A DNA stretch of 64,000 nucleotides from Bacteroidota bacterium (GTDB lineage Bacteria > Bacteroidota > Bacteroidia > Flavobacteriales_F > PHOS-HE28), in NCBI GenBank assembly GCA_014584605.1, contig JACTMO010000080.1:62001-126000 (forward strand), in the 5' to 3' direction. Below the pieces are notes generated by a model. That model saw only the letters and a program-made list of their open reading frames with translations, ran no database searches and was not told the origin of the DNA. Shown here one piece after another: positions 8,724-16,412 of this stretch. The translations under genes and the position numbers were made by a program. Position 1 is the first letter of the stretch. Every line of letters starts with the position of its first letter.

Positions 8724-10175
8724 ATGGCACGCACGCTCCTTCCCCTCCTGCTGGCCTTCTTCGCGCTGCCGGTGAACGCCCAGCAGGTGCCCGAGTTCCT
8801 GATGGAGGCGCGCCGGTTCGAGGTGCCGGGCCAGGGCCCGCTGGTGGACCTGAGCGTGGCCGTGCTGGGGAGCACGGTGGCACATGAGGACAGCACCGCT
8901 GGCCTGAACCAGGCCCGCTTGCAATTGGTGGCCCTGGTGGAACGGAACGGCAGCATCGTGGACCATCGCAAGGTGGAGCTCACCGGCCCGCCGCGCACCA
9001 CCGAGGTGCCGCCGGACCTGCTGTACACCACGGCCTTCGCGCTGCCCGCCGGGGAGTACATCCTGGAGGTGCAGGTGCGCGACCTGCAGGGTGCGGATAC
9101 GCTGCGCACCGAACGGCGTCCGCTGGCGGTGCCCGCCCTGCCGGGCGGCCCTTCCTTTTCCGATGTGCTGCTGGTGGCCGGCAGCGGTGCGGAAGGTGCC
9201 GAGGGTCACGTGCACGCCGGCCGCTCCTTCATCCCCTTCGTGGGCGCCTACTACCCGAGCAGCGTGGAGCGGCTGGACCTCTATGCCGAGCTGTACGGCA
9301 TGGATGAAAGGCTGGGCAAGGACAGCCTGTACCTGCTGAGCTATCAGATCGAAGGGCACGGGACCGGCACACCCGTGGGCGCGTTCCGGGCTGCGGCGCG
9401 GGTGAAGGCCCGTGCGGTGGAGCCCATCGTTGGCGGATTCGACATCCGCCAGCTGCCCAGCGGCAACTACGTGCTGGCCCTGGAGGCCCGCGACCGGTCC
9501 GGCCAGCTGCTGGCCCGCACCGAGCGGTTCCTGCAACGCAACAACCCCGTCGCCTACCGCATGGACGACCTTTCCGGCGTGGCCATGGGCGGCACCTTCG
9601 CCGACCGCATCGCCGAACCGGATACACTGGCCGAGTACATCCACTGCCTGCGCCCCATCGCCGACGACCTGGAGCGGAAGATGATCGACGACCGCTGGAA
9701 GGACCGGGACATGGACCTCATGCGCCGCTTCTTCTACAGCTTCTGGTTCAACCGCAACGGCCTGGACCCGGAGAACGCGTGGAAAGCCTATCGCGAGGAG
9801 GTGATCCGTGTGAACCGGCTCTATGGAACGCGCATCAAACGCGGCTATGAGACGGACCGGGGTTACGTGCACCTGAAGTACGGCGCCCCCAACACCGTGG
9901 TGGACCGGCCCAACGACATGGGCGTGTACCCCTATCAGATCTGGCACTACTACCGCGCGGGCCGTTACACCGACCGCCGCTTCGTGTTCTATCTGCCGGA
10001 CATGGTCACCAACGACTACGAGCTGCTGCACTCCGAGGTGCCCGGAGAGGTCCAGAACCCCCGCTGGAACCAGGTGCTGCACTCGCGCGACACGCCGATG
10101 AACAACGTGCAGCCCGGCGTGGTGAACTCCCAAAGCGGCGAACGCACGGACGAGTTCTTCCAGAACCCGCGCTGA
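8724..10175 (+). CDS. GWxTD domain-containing secreted protein
   Basis: A 483-residue protein with a signal peptide (MARTLLPLLLAFFALPVNA). The C-terminal 160 residues resemble the GWxTD domain: FYSFWFNRNGLDPENAWKAY, a RGYVHLKYGAPN segment and a YPYQIWHYY segment are typical conserved blocks, although the signature G-W-x-T-D itself is not intact here. The middle is beta-rich. The family is exported or periplasmic in Bacteroidota and has no settled function. A perfect TACCTTTG box stands 5 nt before the start, so it is probably expressed on its own. Confidence 0.8.
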   Translation: MARTLLPLLLAFFALPVNAQQVPEFLMEARRFEVPGQGPLVDLSVAVLGSTVAHEDSTAGLNQARLQLVALVERNGSIVDHRKVELTGPPRTTEVPPDLLYTTAFALPAGEYILEVQVRDLQGADTLRTERRPLAVPALPGGPSFSDVLLVAGSGAEGAEGHVHAGRSFIPFVGAYYPSSVERLDLYAELYGMDERLGKDSLYLLSYQIEGHGTGTPVGAFRAAARVKARAVEPIVGGFDIRQLPSGNYVLALEARDRSGQLLARTERFLQRNNPVAYRMDDLSGVAMGGTFADRIAEPDTLAEYIHCLRPIADDLERKMIDDRWKDRDMDLMRRFFYSFWFNRNGLDPENAWKAYREEVIRVNRLYGTRIKRGYETDRGYVHLKYGAPNTVVDRPNDMGVYPYQIWHYYRAGRYTDRRFVFYLPDMVTNDYELLHSEVPGEVQNPRWNQVLHSRDTPMNNVQPGVVNSQSGERTDEFFQNPR

Positions 10176-10217
10176 CGGTCGCGCCGGTGCGGCCATCTTT
10201 GCCGCCGTATCCCGCCC

Positions 10218-11252
10218 ATGCGCGACACGGCCATCGTCATCCTCAACTGGAACGGCCTCTCCTGGCTCCAACGGTTCCTGCCCGGGGTGTTGCAGCATGC
10301 CGAGGGCGCCCAGGTGGTCGTGGCCGACAACGGCAGCAGCGACGGCTCCCTGGCCTGGTTGCGAGGGCTGTCCGGTGTGCGTACCATCGCCCTGGACCAC
10401 AACATGGGCTTCGCGGGCGGGTACAACGCCGCCCTGGCCCAGGTGGAGGCGGCGTACTACGTGCTGCTCAACAGCGATGTGGAAGTGCGCCCGGGATGGC
10501 TGTCCTGCCTGCGCGCCCGGCTGGAGCGTGATCCCGGCATGGCGGCCTGCCAGCCCAAAGTGCTCGCACACGCCCATCCCGATCGCTTTGAACATGCCGG
10601 TGCCGCCGGCGGATTCATCGACCGCAACGGGTACCCTTTCTGCCGGGGCCGCATCTTCGAGATCACCGAGGCCGACCGGGGCCAGTACGATGACGACCGC
10701 GAACTGTTCTGGGCCACCGGCGCCTGTTTGATGGTACGCGCTGCGGCCTTCCACGAGGCCGGTGGGTTCGACCCCACCCTGTTCGCGCACATGGAAGAGA
10801 TCGACCTGTGCTGGCGGCTGAGGCGACGCGGCTGGCGGATCGGATACGCCGCCGGGGCGAGCGTGCTGCACGTGGGCGGCGGCGCCCTGGGCTATGGAAG
10901 CCCCCGCAAGACCTATCTCAACTTCCGCAACAGCCTGATCGTCCTCACCAAGAACCTGCGCACCGGATGGCTCCCGGGCCGCCTGCTGCGCCGCCTGCTG
11001 CTGGACGGTGCCGCCGCCTGGAAGTTCCTGCTGGAAGGGCACGGGGCCCACACCTGGCAGGTGGCCCGGGCGCATGCCCACTTCCTGCGCCGGCTGCCCG
11101 CACTGCTCGGTGAGCGCGACCGGCTCCTGCGCGAGGAGAAAGCCCCGGACCTCACGGGCATGTACACGCGCAACATCGCCGTGGACCGCTTCCTGCTGGG
11201 GCGCACCCGGTTCAGCGACCTGCCGGGCGAGGCCTTCATCACCCGCCGTTAG
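10218..11252 (+). CDS. Family 2 glycosyltransferase
   Basis: A 344-residue GT-A glycosyltransferase. It opens with TAIVILNWNGLSWLQRFLP, then VVVADNGSSDGS (nucleotide-sugar binding) and LLNSDVEVRPGW, which carries the DxD-like metal site. FWATGACLMVRAAAF and FAHMEEIDLCWRLRRRGWR are the usual acceptor-side blocks of the rhamnosyltransferase-like group. No transmembrane segments are evident. It likely transfers a sugar in surface polysaccharide or lipid glycan synthesis; donor and acceptor are unknown. Its stop shares bases with that of convergent aroQ. Confidence 0.88.
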   Translation: MRDTAIVILNWNGLSWLQRFLPGVLQHAEGAQVVVADNGSSDGSLAWLRGLSGVRTIALDHNMGFAGGYNAALAQVEAAYYVLLNSDVEVRPGWLSCLRARLERDPGMAACQPKVLAHAHPDRFEHAGAAGGFIDRNGYPFCRGRIFEITEADRGQYDDDRELFWATGACLMVRAAAFHEAGGFDPTLFAHMEEIDLCWRLRRRGWRIGYAAGASVLHVGGGALGYGSPRKTYLNFRNSLIVLTKNLRTGWLPGRLLRRLLLDGAAAWKFLLEGHGAHTWQVARAHAHFLRRLPALLGERDRLLREEKAPDLTGMYTRNIAVDRFLLGRTRFSDLPGEAFITRR

Positions 11253-11677
11253 CCCACCCGACGGAGCAGATGGTCCACCGCCAGGCGGTAGCTCTCGGGC
11301 CCCAGGCCCATGATGCTGCCCGCGCAGACGCCACCGATCAGGGAGACATGGCGGAACGGTTCGCGTGCGAGCAGGTTGGACAGGTGCACTTCCACCACGG
11401 GCACGGTCACGGCGGCCACGGCATCGCGCAACGCCACCGAGGTGTGGCTGTAGCCGCCGGCGTTCAGCACCACGCCGGTGTATGCGTCCTCCGCCACATG
11501 GACCCATCGCACCAGCTCGCCTTCGAGCTCGCTCTGCTGATGGTCGATGCGATGTCCGGGGAATTCGGCGCGGAGGCCGGCCACCAGTTGCTCCAGATCG
11601 CCCGCCCCGTAGATGGCCGGTTCGCGTCGGCCCAGCAGGGCCAGGTTGGGACCATTGAGCACCAGGATGTCCGCCAT
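11249..11677 (-). CDS. aroQ: Type II 3-dehydroquinate dehydratase
   Basis: A 142-residue enzyme of the shikimate pathway that dehydrates 3-dehydroquinate to 3-dehydroshikimate. It begins MADILVLNGPNLALLGRREP, where the NGPNLNLLG-type loop and the RREPxIYG segment (catalytic Arg and Tyr) are plain. Later GVVLNAGGYSHTSVALRDA and VEVHLSN carry the active-site Asn/His residues. Length is normal for the dodecameric type II enzyme. Start 11677 matches the family start. It diverges from xerD across a 44-bp gap. Confidence 0.95.
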   Translation of the reverse strand: MADILVLNGPNLALLGRREPAIYGAGDLEQLVAGLRAEFPGHRIDHQQSELEGELVRWVHVAEDAYTGVVLNAGGYSHTSVALRDAVAAVTVPVVEVHLSNLLAREPFRHVSLIGGVCAGSIMGLGPESYRLAVDHLLRRVG

Positions 11678-11709
11678 GACGGCGAAGTAACGAAAGGGCG
11701 CTGCGATGG

Positions 11710-11717
11710 CATCTTTG
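11710..11717 (+). promoter_or_regulatory. Putative -7 box CATCTTTG for xerD
   Basis: CATCTTTG ends 4 nt before the GTG start of xerD. It departs from TAnnTTTG only in the first base. The proximity supports the GTG start and a leaderless message. Confidence 0.5.
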
Positions 11718-11721
11718 TGCG

Positions 11722-12639
11722 GTGGACTGGCCCCGTGCGCTGAACCTCTTCCGCACCCACCTGAGGCTGGAGCGCTCGCTGAGCGACCGCACGGTGGAGG
11801 CCTACCTCTCCGACCTTGCCAAGCTGCGGGCCTTCGCCGAAGGCCACGCACCGGTGCTGGCCCCCGATGCGCTCCGGCTGGAGGATCTGCAGGCCTTCCT
11901 CACCCACGCCGTGAAGCAAGGGATCGGTGCGCGCAGCCAGGCAAGGCTGCTGAGCGCCGTGCGCGCCTTCCACCACGCCCTCCTGCTCGACCGGCGGATC
12001 GACACGGACCCCACCGGATCGCTGGAGTCGCCCAGGCCCGGGTTGTACCTGCCCGAGTTCCTCAGTATCGCGGAGATCGACACCATCGTGGCCGCGATCG
12101 ACCTCTCCCGCCCCCTGGCGCACCGCGACCGGGCCATCGTGGAGACCCTGTACGGCTGTGGACTGCGTGTGAGCGAACTGTGCGGCCTGCGGATCAGCGA
12201 CATCCACGGGGCGGAGCGTTTCATCCGGGTGCTGGGCAAGGGCGACAAGGAGCGGCTGGTGCCCATCGCCCCCCACACGCTGAGCCGCATTGCGGATTAC
12301 CGCGACCACGAACGGGTCCGCCTGCCCGTGGCCGCCCGCGCCGGGGATGTGCTCTTCCTCAACGCCCGCGGCGGGCCGCTATCCCGTGTGGCCGTGTTCA
12401 ACCTGGTGAAGGCCCTGGCGGTGAAGGCCGGCATCCGCAAGTCCATCAGCCCGCACACCTTCCGGCACAGCTTCGCCACCCATCTGGTGGAAGGCGGGGC
12501 CGATCTGCGTGCGGTACAGGAGATGCTGGGGCATGCCAGCATCACCACCACCGAGATCTATACGCACCTGGACCGCGAATACCTGCGGAGCAACATCCTG
12601 CAGCACCATCCCCGCGCGCGGGGACGGACGGCCGGTTGA
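11722..12639 (+). CDS. xerD: Site-specific tyrosine recombinase XerD-like
   Basis: A 305-residue tyrosine recombinase with an N-terminal SAM-like core-binding domain (about residues 5-90: FRTHLRLERSLSDRTVEAYL) and a catalytic domain. Visible catalytic elements are the first Arg in YGCGLRVSELCGL, Lys in VLGKGDKERLVP, HTFRHSFATHL (H-x-x-R), the HAS segment of MLGHASITTTEIYTH, and the Tyr nucleophile in the latter. These, with length near 300, fit chromosome-dimer resolution at dif by XerC/XerD rather than a phage integrase. It starts with GTG. It abuts the convergent downstream gene with no spacer. Confidence 0.9.
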   Translation: MDWPRALNLFRTHLRLERSLSDRTVEAYLSDLAKLRAFAEGHAPVLAPDALRLEDLQAFLTHAVKQGIGARSQARLLSAVRAFHHALLLDRRIDTDPTGSLESPRPGLYLPEFLSIAEIDTIVAAIDLSRPLAHRDRAIVETLYGCGLRVSELCGLRISDIHGAERFIRVLGKGDKERLVPIAPHTLSRIADYRDHERVRLPVAARAGDVLFLNARGGPLSRVAVFNLVKALAVKAGIRKSISPHTFRHSFATHLVEGGADLRAVQEMLGHASITTTEIYTHLDREYLRSNILQHHPRARGRTAG

Positions 12640-13167
12640 TCAGTCGAGTCGCGCGAGCGCTCCGCGTGCCGCAAGCGCACGGGTCACCGCGTCCATCAGC
12701 GTGGCCACCTCGCAGCGGATCCGGCCGTCGTACGCCTCGTCCCAGTCCATCCGCCCGTTCAAGGGATCGAAACGCGCGATCCCCATCGGCAGGTCGAAGA
12801 ACGAAAGGTCCAGGTCGTCCACCCGCTCGAACATCGTCATCTCGATGAACACCTCCTTCACACTGCGGTCACCCTCCCACTCGGGCCCGTGCGTGCTCAC
12901 CGTGAAGCACTTGGTGACGTGGCCGGGGCGCACGAACCGGATGACGAAATCCGCGTTGTTCTCCAGCGAGAGCTCATAACGGCCGGTGGGCCCGGTGGTC
13001 AGGGTCCGCACCTTTTCCCCGTTGCGGTACACCCGCACCTGGGCATCGGCCAGCGGCGCCGCGCTGAACTTGTCCGTGACCGTGCCCACGATCCGCAGGT
13101 GGGCCGCATGCGCCATGCCGCCGGACACCATGCACGCCACCACGATCAGGTTCTGCAGCCGTTTCAT
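12640..13167 (-). CDS. Exported protein with carboxypeptidase-regulatory-like (CarboxypepD_reg) domain
   Basis: A 175-residue protein with a signal peptide (MKRLQNLIVVACMVSGGMAHA). Residues about 25-95 form a one-domain beta sandwich of the carboxypeptidase-regulatory type: IVGTVTDKFSAAPLADAQVRVYRNG then TTGPTGRYELSLE. The remainder (FERVDDLDLSFFDLPMGIARFDPL) is seen in many Bacteroidota cell-envelope proteins but has no assigned role. Start 13167 was chosen for the signal peptide. A TAGTTTCG box lies 36 nt upstream. Function is unknown. Confidence 0.75.
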   Translation of the reverse strand: MKRLQNLIVVACMVSGGMAHAAHLRIVGTVTDKFSAAPLADAQVRVYRNGEKVRTLTTGPTGRYELSLENNADFVIRFVRPGHVTKCFTVSTHGPEWEGDRSVKEVFIEMTMFERVDDLDLSFFDLPMGIARFDPLNGRMDWDEAYDGRIRCEVATLMDAVTRALAARGALARLD

Positions 13168-13304
13168 CTCCGGTATGGCCCCACTGGTGTGCGGACCGGG
13201 CGGCGAAACTATCCGGGGGTGCGAGCGGATCCAAGGCTTGCGGGGACCCGTTCGGCCCGATCGATCAACAGGCACTTGTGCACAACCCCGGAAAAGCCAA
13301 GAAC

Positions 13305-13335
13305 GAGCGGGGCGGCCCTATGGACCGCCCCGCTC
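13305..13335 (-). terminator. Strong hairpin terminator downstream of the repeat surface-protein gene
   Basis: An 11-bp perfect stem (GAGCGGGGCGG / CCGCCCCGCTC) encloses a 9-nt loop just past the stop of the 13352 gene. On the minus strand it is followed by a T-rich GTTCTTGGCTTTT run, consistent with intrinsic termination. Confidence 0.7.
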
Positions 13336-13351
13336 CCGCCTGTCATCCGGA

Positions 13352-16336
13352 TCACTGCAGCACCAGGCGCTGCTCGGTTACCTGTTCGTTGGTACGGATG
13401 CGAAGCACATAGGTGCCCGGGGTCAACGTCGCGGCCACATCCCCCACGGTGTTCATGCCCTTGGCCAGCGTGGTGCGGGTGCTCCATACCGCACGGCCCG
13501 TGGCGTCGAAGAGCAGCAGTTGCGCTGTGGTCGCCTTCCCGGGCCACACCACGGCAACGACGCCCCCGCTGGGATTCGGGTACAGCATCCACTCCTCACC
13601 CGTGGCCTCGGCCAGGGTGGTGCTGATCGCGGCGGAAAGGCAGATGGAGAACTCCCCTCCCGCCCCGAACTGGGTGTTGGAATACACGCGCACCACATGG
13701 TCCGTGTTCGGCGCCACGGTGACGTCGTAGGGCGCCACGGGCCCGATCACGCAGCTGAGCTCCGTCCCGTTGCAACCATCGTACACCACCACCACCGCAT
13801 CGCCCATGCTCACATTGTCGAAGTTGATGGTGACGGCCGTGTTGGGCCCCGAGTTGAAGCTGTACCACATGTCCAGGTACTGGCCGGTGGTGGCATCGCA
13901 ACTGGGGTCGCCCGCATCCTGGGTGGCCTGTGCGTTGTTGCCTTGCGCACCGTTCTGCGGACAGTCCGTGGCGGTCCAAACGGGCAGACCGACGGCATTG
14001 GCACAGTCGTCGTTCGTCGGCTGGCCGGGGCATGCCGATGCCGCAAGCGTGAGGGTGTACGGCCCGGTGGTGCCCGACCCGAACTGGCCTACGGGCAGCC
14101 AATAGGTGCCCGGTGGCAAGGTGGCGAACCGGATGGTGACGTTGCCGTCCGCACAGGAGGTGGTGTCATAGGTGCCCGCATGGAAGGTGTCCGCCGGGCA
14201 GGAGGTCCACACGATGTACACCTGATCGAAGGCCGGTGTGGTGCCGCAGTAGGCCACGGTGACATCGGCGCAGTCGGCCAGGGTGAAGGCATGCCACACC
14301 TTGGGCACATTGTCGTCCATGGGCGAGCCGGCGACCGCATCCCCGGTGGATGTCGCGCCCACCGTGGTGCCGGTGAACGTCAGTCCGCCACCGATGGCCA
14401 GCGGTTGCGGGACCACGTTGGCACAGTTGTCGTTGACCGGTGCTGCACCCCCGCCGAAGACACAGATGTCGAATCCGGTCGTTGCCGGGATGTCCGTGTA
14501 ATAGTGGTACAGCCGCACGTGGTAGGTCTGTCCCACGGTGAGCCCCGTGGCCTGGATCACTTCCGTGCCTCCTTCCAGGGTGGCATCCGCGCAACCGAGG
14601 CTCGTCGGGTTCGCGCAACCACCGGACAGGAGCTCCACCACGGCGTCCAGCGAGTCGGAGCACGCCACTTCCACCGTGAGGTCCGTGGCCGTGGCCACGA
14701 AGCTGAACCACACATCGTCGTTCGCATCACCGGTGAAGCCATTGCAGGTGATGGCCGGCAGGGAGCCGGTGGCGTTGGCCACGCTGCCGGTCACGTACTG
14801 GCAGGTGGTCCCGGCCGTGAGCGTCGTGGCCCCTCCGCACTCGTCGTTGGGCGGCAGGCCCGTACAGGCCGTGGCGCTAACTTCCAGCGTGTAGGGTCCG
14901 GTCGACCCCGCCCCGAACTGACCCACCGGCAGGTAGTACGTGCCCGCCGGCAGCGCGTTGAAGAACACCGTTCCGTTGCCGTCCGGGCAGGTGGTGAAAT
15001 CGTAGGCGCCGAGGATGGCCGAGCCCGCCGGGCAATCCGGGGTGATCGCGATGTAGATCTCGTCGAACACGGGGGTGGTGCCGCAGTAGCTCACCTGCAC
15101 ATTGGCGCATCCCGAAAGGGTGAAGGCGTGCCAGACCTTGGGCGCGTTGTCGTCCAGGTCGGACAGGGGGACGGCATCGTTGGTGGTCGTGGCCCCGACC
15201 GTGGTGCCCGAGAAGGCGAGCGAACCGCCCACGCTCAAAGCCTGGGGAACGATGTTCTGGCACTGGTCGTTCGGCGGGGTGGGCGAGCAGGCTGTGGCGC
15301 TCAGGTGGATGGTGTAGGCACCCCATGAGCCGGCCCCGAACAGGCCCACGGGCAGGTAGTAACTGCCTGCGGGCAATTGCGCAAAGACCACCGTGCCGTT
15401 GCCGTCCGGGCAGGTGGTGAAATCGTAGGTGCCGAGGATGACCGAGTCCGCCGGACAATCCGGGGTGATCGCGATGTAGATCTCGTCGAACGCGGGGGTG
15501 GTGCCGCAGTAGTCCAGCGTGACGTTCGCACAGCTGCTCGTGGTGAACCGATGCCAGACCTTCGGCACACCGTCCTCGAAGTCGCTGCCGGCCACCACAT
15601 CGTTGACCGTTGTCGCACCTGCGGTGCTGCCCGTGAACGTGAGCGATCCACCGATGGGCAGGTTCTGCGCGACCACGCTGGCACATTGGTCGTGCGCGGG
15701 TGGCGGAGGGGTCGTGAACACACAGATGGCCAGGTCCGTGGTGGGCGCCGGTCCGGTGTAATAGTCATAGACCCGGACGAAGTAGGTGGCACCCACGGCG
15801 AGACCGGTCAGCGACACCATCTCGGTCCCGTCATCGACCACGGCGTCCGCACAGGCGATATTGGCCCCGTTACAGGCGCCGCTGCGCACGTCCACCACGG
15901 CGTCGAATTGCGCCGAGCCGTCCACCATGACGGTGATCGCCGGAGCCGTGGCGATGAACTTGTACCACACGTCGTCGTCCGCGTCGCCGGTGAAGGTGTT
16001 GCACGCGATCGCCGGAATGCTGTTCGTGGCCCCGGCCGCGCTTCCGGTCACCGGCATGCAGGTGGCCCCTACCGCAAGGGTGATGGCGCCGGCGCAATCG
16101 TCGTTCACCGGCCCCCCCCCGCGGAAGAGGTCCGCGCTTGCCGGCCTCCCGCTCTTCTCCTGCGCGGCATCGCCGGCCGTCAGCCGTCCTTGGCGATGGG
16201 AGCTGGCCGGTTGAAGCCCGTCCCGGCGGACCGTGGGGAACCGTTCAATGTCCTGTTTCGTTCGCTGGGCCGTGGCATCCATGGCCAGGAGGGCCAGGGC
16301 CGCCACCACCGCACGCATCGCATAGTGTCCGAGCAT
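13352..16336 (-). CDS. Large secreted repeat protein with T9SS type A sorting domain
   Basis: A 994-residue secreted protein (signal peptide near MRAVVAALALLAMDATAQ; start 16318 is an alternative). It is built from about 140-residue cysteine-containing beta modules in the order A-B-B-A-B-C. A modules contain NDDCAGAITLAVGATC and FTGDADDDVWYKF, resembling pre-peptidase C-terminal-like domains; B modules contain VWHAFTLSGCANVQVSYCGT and FTTCPDGNGTV. The last 80 residues (EEWMLYPNPSGG ... GTYVLRIRTNEQ) are a T9SS type A sorting domain. No catalytic domain is visible, so it is probably a surface adhesin or structural protein. A TAGCTTCG box precedes the start. Confidence 0.85.
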   Translation of the reverse strand: MLGHYAMRAVVAALALLAMDATAQRTKQDIERFPTVRRDGLQPASSHRQGRLTAGDAAQEKSGRPASADLFRGGGPVNDDCAGAITLAVGATCMPVTGSAAGATNSIPAIACNTFTGDADDDVWYKFIATAPAITVMVDGSAQFDAVVDVRSGACNGANIACADAVVDDGTEMVSLTGLAVGATYFVRVYDYYTGPAPTTDLAICVFTTPPPPAHDQCASVVAQNLPIGGSLTFTGSTAGATTVNDVVAGSDFEDGVPKVWHRFTTSSCANVTLDYCGTTPAFDEIYIAITPDCPADSVILGTYDFTTCPDGNGTVVFAQLPAGSYYLPVGLFGAGSWGAYTIHLSATACSPTPPNDQCQNIVPQALSVGGSLAFSGTTVGATTTNDAVPLSDLDDNAPKVWHAFTLSGCANVQVSYCGTTPVFDEIYIAITPDCPAGSAILGAYDFTTCPDGNGTVFFNALPAGTYYLPVGQFGAGSTGPYTLEVSATACTGLPPNDECGGATTLTAGTTCQYVTGSVANATGSLPAITCNGFTGDANDDVWFSFVATATDLTVEVACSDSLDAVVELLSGGCANPTSLGCADATLEGGTEVIQATGLTVGQTYHVRLYHYYTDIPATTGFDICVFGGGAAPVNDNCANVVPQPLAIGGGLTFTGTTVGATSTGDAVAGSPMDDNVPKVWHAFTLADCADVTVAYCGTTPAFDQVYIVWTSCPADTFHAGTYDTTSCADGNVTIRFATLPPGTYWLPVGQFGSGTTGPYTLTLAASACPGQPTNDDCANAVGLPVWTATDCPQNGAQGNNAQATQDAGDPSCDATTGQYLDMWYSFNSGPNTAVTINFDNVSMGDAVVVVYDGCNGTELSCVIGPVAPYDVTVAPNTDHVVRVYSNTQFGAGGEFSICLSAAISTTLAEATGEEWMLYPNPSGGVVAVVWPGKATTAQLLLFDATGRAVWSTRTTLAKGMNTVGDVAATLTPGTYVLRIRTNEQVTEQRLVLQ
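14973..15089 (-). repeat. Internal coding repeat, copy 1
   Basis: This 117-bp part of a B module is nearly identical to the part 423 bp further on (about five mismatches), so the two adjacent B modules are a recent in-frame duplication of 141 codons. Confidence 0.8.
15396..15512 (-). repeat. Internal coding repeat, copy 2
   Basis: This is the partner of the copy at 14973, encoding the same FDEIYIAITPDCPA segment of the preceding B module. Confidence 0.8.
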
Positions 16337-16412
16337 GTGTATGGTTTTGTGCCGCCGAAGCTAATGGGCCTCTGCGCCACAGCGCACGGTGCAGTGACCC
16401 ATTCGACGACCG

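Noticed and set aside
11722-12639. Integrase of a mobile element linked to the tRNA-Ser repeat
   Set aside because: The recombinase has standard XerD length and motifs, is flanked by housekeeping genes and lies 3 kb away with no other mobile functions.
13352-16336. CRISPR-like or tandem noncoding repeats
   Set aside because: The periodic similarity is explained by in-frame protein modules of about 140 codons with changing sequence.
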